Assembly: GCF_036231945.1 (NCBI RefSeq)
Contig: NZ_CP109599.1
Coordinates: 7,839,501 to 7,903,500, forward strand
From: Streptomyces sp. NBC_01429
GTDB taxonomy: Bacteria > Actinomycetota > Actinomycetes > Streptomycetales > Streptomycetaceae
Direction of reading: 5' to 3'
DNA length: 64,000 bases
Shown here piece after piece: positions 34,780 to 43,361 of the stretch; position 1 is the first letter of the stretch, and each line of letters opens with the position of its first letter. A model generated the notes under the pieces. It made no database searches, had not been told where the DNA came from, and worked only from the letters and a program-made list of their open reading frames with translations. A program made the translations under genes and the position numbers.

Positions 34780-36336
34780 ATGGATCCGGTTTTCGCCGAC
34801 TTCTCCACCGCTCCGGCCCGCCTGTCGAACGCCGTCGTCCGTCACCACCGGTGCGGGATCGCCTCCTCGCATCTCGCGCTGGGCGCCGGCGGACACATCA
34901 AGCTGGACTTCGCGGCGGACGGGCAGGAGGAGATCACCGAGATGGTCGTCAAGGTGACCACCATCGGGGCCGACCCGGCGATGGACGTCCTGCTCAATGG
35001 CAAGGTCCTCGCTGATCGGCCGGCCGTCGCGGGAGGCGGTGGGCACGGTGTTCCCCAGGAGACCGTGCTTGCGGTTCCCGGCGATCTGCTGGCGCCCGGC
35101 GACAACATCCTGGAGATACGCAGCCCGGAGGGCGCGGATACGCTGCTCCGGCTGCGTGCCGTCACGGTGGATCCGGCCCACGACAGCGGCCGCGCCGAGC
35201 GGGCGCTCGCGGCCAGGACGGCGACCCGGTCGGTCTTCGCCTTCAGCACCGAGCGCCGCGCACCCGGCACCGTCGTGTGGCAGCCCGCCGCACGGCTGCT
35301 GTTCCACATCGACCGCGGCGAGCAGGCCGTCCCCGCACACCTCGCCTGGCGCGGAGCGGACGGATCGGAGGCGGCGATCGGGCTGCGGACCGACCTGTCA
35401 GGTTTTCAGGGGCACTGGCGGGCCGCCGACGGCGTACTCACCGAGTACCGCGGCACACTCACGGACCGCTCGGCCTACCCCGAGGGCACGGACGGCGCCC
35501 CGCTCCACCTCTTCTCGACCGAAGAGGGCCGGGACGAGAGCTGGTCCCCGTCCGGAGAGCTGAGGCTGCTGCTCGACGCGGGCGAGGCAGCCGTGGAGCG
35601 GGTGTCCTGGACCGACCGGCGCGGCAACGCCGCCTCCATCGCGCTGACTTCCGCCGCCCCCGCGCCGGGGGCCGCCACCGGCGAGCTGCGGGACATCACC
35701 CATACGGTCACCGGCGTGCGGGCGAGCGACGAGTTCGTCGGGGCGGAGGAGTTCGCGGAGAACCTGCTCCGCGGCTCCCGCAACAAGTGGCTGGCCCACG
35801 ACGACGCGGCCGAGCTGGAGTTCGTCCTGAGCAGCCCCGCCGCTGTCTCGGCCTACCGGCTGACCTCGGCGAACGACGTCCCGGACCGGGATCCGAGGGA
35901 CTGGGCGCTGGAGGGTTCGTACGACGGACGCGTCTGGGCGCGCCTGGACTCCCGCGGCGGTGAGCGCTTCCTGGCACGTTTCGAGACGAACGAGTACCAC
36001 TTCGCCAACACCACGTCCTATACCTACTATCGGCTCTCCATCACCCGGAACGCGGGCGGCTCCGAGATCCAGCTCTCCAGGATCGAACTCCTCGCGGGCG
36101 AGAGTGTCACGGCCCCGGCACCCGCCGCCGACTTCACCGGCTACTGCGCGCCCGCCGGGGGCGAGCCCGTCGGATACCGGGGTACGACCGTCCCGGGCCC
36201 GTGGTCCCACACCGAGCCGCAGGAAGGTCAATCGGAGAAGTTGCTGGCCGGCGAGCTGGGCGAGACGGCCCGCAGTCTGGACGAAGCGGCCCGCCTCATC
36301 GGCAAGCTGGCGGCGTACATGAAGAACCCAGGATGA
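34780..36336 (+). CDS. Discoidin (F5/8 type C)-like domain protein, function unknown
   Basis: 518 residues, no signal peptide. The N-terminal 130 residues form a beta-rich domain (HLALGAGGHIKLDF; LLAPGDNILEIRSP); about 160-300 a second beta domain. Residues about 330-460 fit an F5/8C/discoidin carbohydrate-binding module (NLLRGSRNKWLAHDDAAELEF; DWALEGSYDGRVW; YYRLSITRNAGGSEIQLSRIEL). A helical tail of about 35 residues follows. Cytosolic localisation of such lectin-like modules is odd; the real partner is unknown. The stop codon lies inside a 14-bp tandem repeat. Confidence 0.7.
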   Translation: MDPVFADFSTAPARLSNAVVRHHRCGIASSHLALGAGGHIKLDFAADGQEEITEMVVKVTTIGADPAMDVLLNGKVLADRPAVAGGGGHGVPQETVLAVPGDLLAPGDNILEIRSPEGADTLLRLRAVTVDPAHDSGRAERALAARTATRSVFAFSTERRAPGTVVWQPAARLLFHIDRGEQAVPAHLAWRGADGSEAAIGLRTDLSGFQGHWRAADGVLTEYRGTLTDRSAYPEGTDGAPLHLFSTEEGRDESWSPSGELRLLLDAGEAAVERVSWTDRRGNAASIALTSAAPAPGAATGELRDITHTVTGVRASDEFVGAEEFAENLLRGSRNKWLAHDDAAELEFVLSSPAAVSAYRLTSANDVPDRDPRDWALEGSYDGRVWARLDSRGGERFLARFETNEYHFANTTSYTYYRLSITRNAGGSEIQLSRIELLAGESVTAPAPAADFTGYCAPAGGEPVGYRGTTVPGPWSHTEPQEGQSEKLLAGELGETARSLDEAARLIGKLAAYMKNPG

Positions 36337-36388
36337 AGCGCTCCGGATGAAGCGCTCCGGATGAAGGACTCCAGATGAAGGACTCCGA
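36333..36388. repeat. 14-bp tandem repeat, four copies
   Basis: Unit ATGAAGCGCTCCGG at 36333-36346 and 36347-36360, then the variant ATGAAGGACTCCAG/GA at 36361-36374 and 36375-36388. The first copy contains the stop codon of the preceding gene. No function evident; replication slippage at the border of a decayed region. Confidence 0.85.
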
Positions 36389-36436
36389 GGACGGCGTCCC
36401 CCGCCTCCGGAAGGGCACCGCGGGACTCATGACGAC

Positions 36437-36658
36437 TCATGACACGGGATGGAAGGTTCCGAAACCGCCGTTGTGATGGACGAGAGGGGTGCCGGTGGCC
36501 GGGCCGCCTGCATCGCGTACGCGACCGACGACCAGGAGGTGGTCGCCTATGGTCCGGAGCTGGACGGGCTGTGCGGTGAGCCAGGAGGGGACGCCGGTGA
36601 GCAGGGGGACGACGCCTGCCGCCGGGGCCCAGTCGACACTCCTGACGCCTACCTCGGG
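36437..36658 (-). pseudogene. Flavin reductase-like protein, C-terminal fragment
   Basis: The complement reads SWLTAQPVQLRTIGDHLLVVGRV and then PLVHHNGGFGTF to a natural stop at 36437. This is the end of FMN-dependent flavin reductases (FRP/HpaC-like), where GDH and the Tyr/His-Gly-Gly end are conserved. The first hundred or so residues are missing; the fragment abuts an aldo/keto reductase piece on the other strand. Confidence 0.7.
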
Positions 36659-36660
36659 GC

Positions 36661-36795
36661 CTGGACGTGCGGCTCAGCGCCGACATCCTCGACCGGATCG
36701 ACGAGATCGTGCCGCCGGGGAACGTCTTCCACCTCAGGAACACCGGCGCCGTCCCACCGGCCTTCGCCGACCCCGCCCTCCGCCGCCGCTCGCCG
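36661..36795 (+). pseudogene. Aldo/keto reductase C-terminal fragment (inverted relative to its N-terminal half)
   Basis: Plus-strand VRLSADILDRIDEIVPPG followed by PPAFADPALRRRS is the C-terminal end of an aldo/keto reductase. The matching N-terminal half lies nearby on the minus strand (36895-37379), so the gene seems to have been split by inversion with loss of about 100 middle codons. The open frame continues as unrelated sequence. Confidence 0.65.
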
Positions 36796-36894
36796 CTCGC
36801 TCCGGCCGGCGGAGGCGCCCCCGGCTCTGAGCCGGAGGCCGACCCAGAGGATCCGTCCCGTCCCCGCACCGGAAGACAACGGCCGCAGGAGCCC

Positions 36895-37379
36895 CGCCGC
36901 TCGGCGATCCACTGCCCCTCCACGATCTGCGCGGGGGAGTGGACCGAGGTCCCGAAATAGCGGATCTTGCCCTGATGGACGAGATCGGTCAGCGCGCCGA
37001 GGGTTTCGTCGAAGTCGGTGGAGGGGTCGGGTCGGTGGGCTTGGCAGAGGTCGATGTGGTCGGTGTTGAGTCGGCGCAGGCTGTTGTCGACGGCTTTGTG
37101 GATCCAGCGGCGTGAGTTGCCCTGGTGGTGGGGGCTGTCGCCGATCCGGCCGTGGAATTTGGTGGCGAGGAGTACGTTGTCGCGGTGGCCGCCCGCGAGG
37201 GCTTTGCCGACGATCTCCTCGTTCTCGCCCTGGGAGTAGACGTCTGCGGTGTCGATGACATCGACGCCGGCGTCCAGGGCCTGGTGGATGATTTTGATGG
37301 CGTCGTCGTGGTCGCGGTTGGCCCACGCGCCGAAGTTCATCGTGCCGAGTGCCAGAGGGCTGACCTTCACGCCGGTTCG
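36895..37379 (-). pseudogene. Aldo/keto reductase N-terminal half
   Basis: Complement strand: RTGVKVSPLALGTMNFGAW, DAGVDVIDTADVYSQGENEEIVGKAL (catalytic D and Y), LATKFHG (Lys), HIDLCQAHRPDP (His) and GKIRYFGTS, ending abruptly at AQIVEGQWIAERRG. The catalytic tetrad is present, but the NADP-binding C-terminal barrel is cut off. Its natural first 10 or so codons are also lost at the junction with an ABC-ATPase fragment. Confidence 0.75.
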
Positions 37380-37546
37380 TGACCCACGACCTCGGCGTCG
37401 TACGCCTGATCGCCGACGACGTGACGGTGATGAAGGGCGGCTTCGTGGTCGAGAACGGCCCGGTCGAGCAGGTGTTCCGCGCCCCGAGGCACGCGTACAC
37501 GCGGGAGTTGCTGGAGGCCATTCCGGGAAACCCGTTCACGGTTGCC
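37379..37546 (+). pseudogene. Oligopeptide ABC transporter ATPase, C-terminal fragment
   Basis: VTHDLGVVRLIADDVTVMKGG and ENGPVEQVFRAPRHAYTRELLEAIPG are the switch-His region and C-terminal oligo/dipeptide domain of DppD/OppF-type ATPases. Walker A and signature motif are absent, so it is inactive. Begins exactly where the aldo/keto reductase N-terminus ends. The 214 bases after it hold no recognised gene. Confidence 0.7.
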
Positions 37547-37760
37547 GGTGCGAGCCGAGGAGACGGGTGGCAGATCACGGTCTGCCCTTCGGCGGCATCT
37601 CATTTCCGCGTTAGCCATCGCCGCGCACCAGCCGTGGGCGGCCATTCCGGCGATGCCCGGCATGGGGCCCGTGGGCGTGACGATGAACCCCGCGATGGTC
37701 GCCCGCGCGCAGCGGGCGGGGAGCGCCGGAACTCTCGTCAACACCGTTGCCGGGATCTGT

Positions 37761-38291
37761 TCAACCGACCTCGCCGGTGCTCTCGTCGAGACGTGGGGTC
37801 TCCCGCGCCCGAGCGTGGTGCCGGCGGGCTTTGAGCCGGTTCCCGCAGGTCTTCATGGAGCACCACCGTGCGGTGTTGGCGCGGCTGCGGTCCAGGAGGA
37901 AGAGGCGGCATTCGGCGTTCTCGCACGGCCGCAGCCGGCCGGGCATGCGCTCTTTGACGTCCGCCCAGGCGAGCACGAGTTCCACGGCGAGCCTGCGCTC
38001 CGGCGGCGCCTCCACGTGCCACTCGATGCCCGACGCGCTGGGCTGCGGGGCCTTGTGCACGCCTGCGAGGACCCGGCGCAGACGGGGCTCCGCCGCTGCG
38101 CCCGACTCCACCGCCTGGAGCGCGTCCCGGGCGGTGCGCAGCCACCGGCGCTCCTCCTCGTCGCCGCCGAGACCGCCGTGCTCCCGCGCCCAACTGTCCA
38201 CCTCGTGGTCGTCACGCCACAGGTCCTGGCCTCGGCCCTCCACAACAGGGGTGCTGTTCAGCGCCTGCATCAGGGCCTGGTCGTCCAGCAT
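37761..38291 (-). CDS. CGNR zinc-finger regulator (ABATE domain)
   Basis: 176 residues, complete, ATG 38291 with AAGGTGG upstream. N-terminal ABATE-like helical region (residues 1-115), then the C-terminal zinc finger: C in RPCENAECRLFLLDRSR and the signature WCSMKTCGNRLKARRHH, four cysteines in all. CGNR proteins are stress-linked transcription regulators. It is divergent from the dehalogenase-like hydrolase at 38400 and probably controls it. Confidence 0.88.
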   Translation of the reverse strand: MLDDQALMQALNSTPVVEGRGQDLWRDDHEVDSWAREHGGLGGDEEERRWLRTARDALQAVESGAAAEPRLRRVLAGVHKAPQPSASGIEWHVEAPPERRLAVELVLAWADVKERMPGRLRPCENAECRLFLLDRSRANTARWCSMKTCGNRLKARRHHARARETPRLDESTGEVG

Positions 38292-38325
38292 GGACCCACC
38301 TTCTCATCTAACTCCATCGGGTCGA

Positions 38326-38354
38326 TTGACAGGTTACTCCAAGGGGGGTCTACT
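38326..38354 (+). promoter_or_regulatory. Sigma-70-like promoter for hydrolase at 38400
   Basis: TTGACA at 38326-38331 and TCTACT at 38349-38354 with 17-bp spacing, about 45 bases before the start codon. GGTTAC (38332) and GTAACC (38368) form a split inverted repeat spanning the -10 box, a possible CGNR or other regulator site. Confidence 0.6.
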
Positions 38355-38399
38355 GGACGACCGAGAGGTAACCATCAAAATGAATCGAAGGGGTTAGTC

Positions 38400-39275
38400 A
38401 TGGTTGAGATCCGCCACCACTACGCGACCGTGGGGGGACATCGCGTCTTCTACCGCGAGGCGGGAGCCCGCGAGGCGCCCACGCTCGTACTCCTGCACGG
38501 ATTCCCGTCCAGCTCGCGCATGTTCCGCCGCCTCATTCCGGCGCTGGCCGACCGATTCCATGTGATCGCCCCCGACCACCTCGGCTTCGGCAACTCCGAT
38601 GCCCCGCCCGTGGACGCGTTCACGTACACCTTCGATTCGCTCACCGACACCACCGAAGCCCTGCTGGCTCAGCTCGACGTCACCCGCTACGCCGTGTACG
38701 TCCAGGACTACGGCGCGCCCATCGGCTGGCGGCTGGCCCTGCGTTCCCCGGCGGCGATCACCGCGGTGATCACGCAGAACGGCAACGCCTACGAGGACGG
38801 CTTCGTACCGGATTTCTGGCAGCCCATCTGGGCGTACTGCGAGAACCCGGGCCCCCGGACCGAACCCGCCGTCCGTACCGCCCTCTCGCTCGACGCCATC
38901 CGCTGGCAGTACCAGCACGGAGTGGACCGACCCGAGTTGCTCGATCCCGACGCCTGGGCCGCGGACCACCGCGAGGTCAGCCGGCCGGGCAACGACCTCG
39001 TGCAGCTGGCACTGTTTCGCGACTACGCCGGCAATCCACGCCTCTACCCGCAGGTGCACGCCTACTTCCGGGAACGCCGGGTTCCTCTCCTCGCGGTCTG
39101 GGGCGCGGGCGACGAGATCTTCGGCCCGGACGGCGCGCGCGCGTTCGCGAGGGACCTGCCGGACGCGGAGATCCACCTGGTTCCCGGAGGCGGACACTTC
39201 CTGCTCGAAAGCCACCTGGACACCGTGGCCGGGTATATCCGCGGGTTCCTGACCGCCACCGAATCACCGGCGTGA
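38400..39275 (+). CDS. Haloalkane dehalogenase/epoxide hydrolase-like alpha/beta hydrolase
   Basis: 291 residues. Oxyanion motif LLHGFPSSSR (33-36), nucleophile elbow VQDYGAPIGW with D103, instead of the Ser of esterases, as in haloalkane dehalogenases and epoxide hydrolases; acid in WGAGDEIFG; catalytic His in GGGHFLLE. The Asp nucleophile supports C-halogen or epoxide hydrolysis, but the exact substrate is unknown. Divergent CGNR regulator upstream; a hairpin follows. Confidence 0.85.
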   Translation: MVEIRHHYATVGGHRVFYREAGAREAPTLVLLHGFPSSSRMFRRLIPALADRFHVIAPDHLGFGNSDAPPVDAFTYTFDSLTDTTEALLAQLDVTRYAVYVQDYGAPIGWRLALRSPAAITAVITQNGNAYEDGFVPDFWQPIWAYCENPGPRTEPAVRTALSLDAIRWQYQHGVDRPELLDPDAWAADHREVSRPGNDLVQLALFRDYAGNPRLYPQVHAYFRERRVPLLAVWGAGDEIFGPDGARAFARDLPDAEIHLVPGGGHFLLESHLDTVAGYIRGFLTATESPA

Positions 39276-39282
39276 AGCCCTG

Positions 39283-39304
39283 GCCCCTGGACGAGTCCAG
39301 GGGC
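39283..39304 (+). terminator. Short hairpin terminator after hydrolase
   Basis: GCCCCTGGA (39283-39291) and its complement (39296-39304) with loop CGAG, eight bases after the stop codon. Confidence 0.7.
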
Positions 39305-39363
39305 AGATGAAAGGGCTCGTCGGTTCGAGTCCCGGCACGGGCCGGCGGGGTGGGAGGGGCGGG

Positions 39364-40069
39364 CTACCGCGTGGTGGCGGTCCGGTCGTGTGCGCGGACG
39401 CGCAGGAGGAGTGCGATCCAGCTGCGGTAGGGGCGCCAGACGTCGGCGATCCGGGCGAGTCGGCCGGGGTTCTCGTGATGGCGGTGTCGAGTTGGTACGC
39501 GGCGCCCATGGCGCGGTGCGTGCGGGGTTCGGCGGTCGGGAAGACGTCGGGGTCTCCGGCTCCGCGGATGAGGATCAGCTCGGCGGAGAACGGCCCGACA
39601 CCGGGCAGTTCCCGGAGCGCGGCGGCGTCGAGACGTCCGTCGAGGGCCGCCTCGGCGATCGCGTGGAGGCGCTCGATCTTGATCCCGGTCAGGCCGGGGA
39701 CGTGATCGAGGGAGCGCAGTACGGCCGGAGTGGGGAAGGCGTTGAGTCGTCGGCCCGCGACATCGAGGGTGTGGCCGTGTTGTTGTGCCAGGCGGGCCTT
39801 GATGGTGGCGGCCTGGGACGTGCGGATGCGGTTGCCGATGATGGTCCGGGCGGCCGCTTCGTAGGGGGAGTGGAAGCAGACGGGGCGCAGCCCCGGGTAG
39901 TCGGCCTGGAGACCGGCCACCACCGGATCCGCGTCGGCGAGGGCGGGGAAGGCCAGGCGCAGCACCTGGTCGGCCGTGGGGTCGTAGGAGGCGGGGTGAA
40001 GCCCTCCAGGAACCGGATGGATGAGCCGAGGGAGAACGGCCCGGCCGGGGTGAGGGAGAGGGTGGTCAT
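39364..40069 (-). pseudogene. DNA-3-methyladenine glycosylase (AlkA-like), two frameshifts
   Basis: MTTLSLTPAGPFSLGSSIRFLEGF starts at 40069; after a frameshift near 39985 the HhH-GPD domain follows (YEAAARTIIGNRIRTSQA; LPGVGPFSAELILIRGAGDPDVFP, including the catalytic Asp); a second shift near 39480 leads to HENPGRLARIADVWRPYRSW and the stop at 39364-39366. All parts of a base-excision glycosylase are present but in three frames. Its start overlaps the stop of the MarR remnant, showing that they once formed an operon. Confidence 0.75.
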
Positions 40070-40531
40070 CAGTTGTCCGTCGTGGCGGTGTCAGGGGTGG
40101 CGGAGGTGCGGCGGCGTCCGCGGGGGGCCGCGGAGCGGGGTGGCTGGGTGCGCATGTGGTCGCGTACGCGGGTCATGATGTCGCCGAGGCGGGTCAGGTC
40201 GTCCTCGGCCGGGGGATCGAACAGCAGGCGGCGGACCAGCTGGATATGACCGGGCAGGATGCGCTGGACGAGGGACAGACCGTCCTCGGTGAGGGTGACG
40301 GCGGTCGCGCGGTCGTCCTCGGGGTCGGGGCCGCGGGTGATCAGGCCGGCCTTCTCCAGCAGTCCGGCCTTGGTAGGTCAGGCCGCTGCGGCTGTAGACG
40401 ACGCCGTCCGCCAGCTGCGTCATGGTCAGCGCACCGGCGGCGTCGGCGAGGCGGGCCAGTAGCTCGAACTGCACGTAACTGATGCCGCCGTCGGTGCGCA
40501 GCTGCTGTTCGAGCTGGTACTTCCCGCACAT
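40069..40531 (-). pseudogene. MarR-family regulator, truncated and frameshifted
   Basis: YQLEQQLRTDGGISYVQFELLARLADA then VVYSRSGLTY; one extra base near 40370 shifts the frame, after which LLEKAGLITRGPDPEDDRATAVTLTEDG and the tail to the stop at 40069-40071 continue. About 40 N-terminal residues are lost at the junction with an oxidoreductase fragment. Stop overlaps the AlkA-like start (TGATG). Confidence 0.75.
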
Positions 40532-40638
40532 CCCGGGCTTCGACGTCGCCGGAGTGATCGCGGAGGTCGGCGAGGGGGCCGGCGGCTGGAAGGCCGGAGA
40601 CGCGGTGGTGGCGTTCCTGCCGATGAACCGGCCCGGAG
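40531..40638 (+). pseudogene. Quinone oxidoreductase N-terminal-domain fragment
   Basis: PGFDVAGVIAEVGEGAGGWKAGDAVVAFLP is the GroES-like core of zinc-independent MDR oxidoreductases. Only about 36 codons remain, squeezed between the MarR and P450 remnants. Confidence 0.6.
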
Positions 40639-40644
40639 CAGCCG

Positions 40645-40911
40645 CGACGTTCGGTGCGGGCCAGGGACTGGCCGAGGCAGGAGTGGGGTCCGGCGCCGAA
40701 GACGAGGTGCGGGTTGGGGCTGCGGCCCAGGTCCATCTCCTCGGCGTTGTCGAAGACGTCCTCGTCCCTGTTGGCGGCGGGCATGTTGCAGATCACGGTG
40801 GTGCCGCCCGGCAGTGTCCGGCCGCCGATCTCCGCGTCCTCGGTGAGATAACGCCGCAGGCCGAATCCGAGGTTGGTGTCGAAGCGGCATTCGGTGCGGG
40901 TGGGCACGTGA
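40645..40911 (-). pseudogene. Cytochrome P450 C-terminal fragment
   Basis: Complement strand includes RYLTEDAEIGGRTLPGGTTV, ANRDEDVFDNAEEMDLGRSPNPHLVFG and the haem-ligand loop FGAGPHSCLGQSLART with its Cys. Both the first three-quarters of the enzyme and its last helix are missing. A clear relic of an actinobacterial P450. Confidence 0.8.
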
Positions 40912-41376
40912 GAGCTGTGGCCGCTGCAACTGCCTCGGCTGCTGAACTGGTTCGGGGCTCCGCGTACTCCGGTGGGGCTGTCGTCGGCGACCCTACCCGC
41001 CTCCACCGCGGAGGCGCTGGTGCGTGCCTGCCTGACGGGTGCCGGCCACCGGGCCTCCCGCCCTGCCGCAGAGTTTTTCTGAGTCCCTCGTATCCGGGCC
41101 GGCTGTTCGCCGGTGCCGCCACCGCCACCGTCCGTGTCCTGGACGGACGAGGCCCTCCGACTGCGTCACGCGGGCCGGCCGACACCGCCAGGCCCGCCTG
41201 CGTGTCCGTGCCTTGCGGCGTCGCCGTGCGGCGTCAATGGCTGGGTCCGTAGTCGCGACAGCCGAGGGCGGGCGGGCCTCGTGGTGACCGGTGAGGTGCT
41301 CGCGTCTGTCGTCGGCCGGGGAAATCAACGGAGTGAAACAGCGAGAGAAGGCGACATCCAGACGCTACCGCGATCC
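40912..41376. other. 465-base stretch without recognisable gene
   Basis: Frames on both strands are Arg/Pro-rich and match nothing I recognise. Flanked by the P450 and TetR relics, it is probably scrambled debris. Confidence 0.5.
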
Positions 41377-42038
41377 GTGACCACCAGCACCAAGCAGCGG
41401 GCCCACCGCGAGGAGATCAGCCGGGCCGCGCCGAGAACCGCGAGAAGCTGATCGTGGCGGCGCGCCAGGTGTTCGCCGAACACGGCCTTGAGATCGGTGT
41501 CGACGAGATCCCCCCCCCGGTCGCCGGTGTCGGCGTCGGCGTCGGGGACGCTCTACCGACGGTTCCCGACGAAGGACGCGCTGATCACCGAGCTCGTCCG
41601 AGAGCTGGTGGGCGAACTGATGACCGAGGCGCAGGCGGCCCTCGACGTGCCGGACGGGCGGGGGCCGGAGCGGTTCCTCTTCGCTGCCGGCCAGATCCAG
41701 GCCGACGCTCGCGGCTGTCTCGGGCGCATCTGGAGCGACGACGCGACCGCTGGCTACGGCAGGAGTACCGCGAAACGGTCGACGTCCTCCTCCGCGACGC
41801 CCAGCGCGCGGGCCGCATCCGCGCCGACGCCACCCTGACGGACGTCGACGTGCTGTTCTGGTCGGTCCGCGGCATCATCGAGGTCACCGGCGCCGACTCC
41901 ACTCCCGCCTGGCGCCGCCAGGTCGAGATCTCGATCGCCGGACTCCGCCCCGCGTCCGAGCCGCTCCGCGAGCCCGCCGTCACCGAGTCGCAGGTGCAGG
42001 TCACCCGGGCGAGTGGACCCGCCTCCGGGAGTGTCTGA
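41377..42038 (+). pseudogene. TetR-family regulator with several frameshifts
   Basis: Pieces in order but different frames: VTTSTKQRAHREEISR; LIVAARQVFAEHGLEIGVDEI; GTLYRRFPTKDALITELVRELVGEL through FLFAAGQIQADARGCLGRIW; then EYRETVDVLLRDAQRAGRIRAD and DVDVLFWSVRGIIEVTG to the stop at 42038. This was a TetR repressor of about 200 residues; a C-run (41512-41519) is one likely shift point. Confidence 0.75.
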
Positions 42039-42258
42039 TCAACGGCGGATCCGCTGACAGGTTCGCCTTGACTTGATCTTGCCCTCGTCGGCCCACTCGC
42101 GGAGTGGTACGCCTTGTCCGCCCGGATCCGGCCCGCCGACACGCCGAGCCGCTTCCATCGGCGAGATGGTCCAAGCCGATGGCAGCCAGGGCATGGACGA
42201 GCCCGGACGGAGGGACGGACGGTCGGAGGAGGGACGGACGGCCAAGCCCCCGGTGGGC

Positions 42259-43212
42259 CTACTTCGACTCGATGCGCCCCACCGGCGCGGTGCCGGACAC
42301 CAGGGCGTCGCAGGCCCTCTGCCAGGCGTGGGCGTCGAGTCCGAGCGTGGTGGCCAGGTAGGCGGCGGTGAGGTGTCCGACGGCCGCGACGCGCTCGGGG
42401 TTCTCGTCGGTGGTCTCGTCGGCGTCGTAGCCGGCGATGCCGCCCAGCCCGTGCTCCGCGTCGAAGACGGTGAGCAGGGTCTTGGGGCCGGGGGAGAGGG
42501 TATAGGGGTCGGCGTGCCAGTCCGGGCCCACATCCGTGAAGTGACGGGAGTCGTCCTTGTCTCCGGCCACGACGAGCGCGGGGGTGATCATCGTGGAGAA
42601 GTCGACGGTCTTGAAGACCGGCATCTGCGCGGCCGTGGATGCGTGAATGACGTCACCCCGGCCCGGTGCGGCGAGCACGACGCCTGCCTTGACGCGCGGC
42701 TCCCGCAGGCTCACCCGCTCTCCGGCGGTGGGGTCGGTGAGCTGGGCGCCCAGCAGCAGGTTCGCGGTGAAGCCGCCGAGCGAGTGGCCGGCGACGGCGA
42801 CCCTGTCGTGGTCGATGCGTCCGGCGAGCTGCGGCACGGTGCCCTCGATCATGTCGAGGCGGTCGAGGATGTGGGCCATGTCCTCCGCGCGCGAGCGCCA
42901 GAACAGGGGCGCTTCGGGGTCGTCGGAGACCTGATGCGCCAGCGTCTTGGAAGACAGGTGCGTGGGCTGGATCACGACGAACCCAGCCTGCGCCCAGAGG
43001 TTCACGATCGGCGCGTAGCCGTTCAGTGAGGACAGGTTGTTCGAGCCTCCATGGCCGTGGGAGAGCAGGATCACGGGGAGGCCGGTTCCCTGGGCGGGGG
43101 CGGTGACGCGGACCTGGAGGTCCACGGGCCGCCCCGCGACGGGAAGCACCACGGGGCTGAAGGACAGCACCGGGGCGGGCGAGGTGCCGACGGCGGAAGC
43201 GGATGCGTTCAT
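42259..43212 (-). CDS. Alpha/beta hydrolase (chlorophyllase/PAF-acetylhydrolase-like)
   Basis: 317 residues. Oxyanion segment ILLSHGHGGSNN, nucleophile elbow VAVAGHSLGGF with S144, acid in VVAGDKDDSRHF, and His in VFDAEHGLGG. No signal peptide, although related enzymes are often exported. Hydrolyses an ester; substrate unknown. Divergent from the TetR gene at 43362, with a long operator between them. Confidence 0.82.
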   Translation of the reverse strand: MNASASAVGTSPAPVLSFSPVVLPVAGRPVDLQVRVTAPAQGTGLPVILLSHGHGGSNNLSSLNGYAPIVNLWAQAGFVVIQPTHLSSKTLAHQVSDDPEAPLFWRSRAEDMAHILDRLDMIEGTVPQLAGRIDHDRVAVAGHSLGGFTANLLLGAQLTDPTAGERVSLREPRVKAGVVLAAPGRGDVIHASTAAQMPVFKTVDFSTMITPALVVAGDKDDSRHFTDVGPDWHADPYTLSPGPKTLLTVFDAEHGLGGIAGYDADETTDENPERVAAVGHLTAAYLATTLGLDAHAWQRACDALVSGTAPVGRIESK

Positions 43213-43288
43213 GAGGGGGTCCTTTCCAGAGGCCGCCGCCCGGGGGCAGGCAGGGCGGCTCGGCGTGGTCCGCGTACGCTAGCCTGGT

Positions 43289-43333
43289 AAGCGGAACACT
43301 GCTCCCTTTATTATGTGGAGCGCTGTTCCGCTT
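43289..43333. promoter_or_regulatory. Imperfect 17-bp-arm inverted repeat, probable TetR operator
   Basis: Left arm 43289-43305 (AAGCGGAACACTGCTCC) and right arm 43317-43333 pair with two mismatches around an 11-bp AT-rich spacer (CTTTATTATGT) that probably includes the promoter -10. Sits between divergent hydrolase and TetR genes. Confidence 0.7.
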
Positions 43334-43361
43334 TGTCAAAGGGTGTCGGAAGGAATGCGTC

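Noticed and set aside
39318..39345. GGTTCGAGTCC-like tRNA T-arm in the graveyard region, possibly a 3' tRNA fragment or attachment site
   Set aside because: The five-base stem pairs at only three of five positions, no acceptor partner or CCA is visible, and there are no flanking repeats, so the match is probably chance.
42060..42175. Minus-strand RIRADKAYHS resembling the IS5-type transposase VRADKAYSS motif
   Set aside because: Only about ten residues match; surrounding codons need a frameshift and no terminal repeats are seen.
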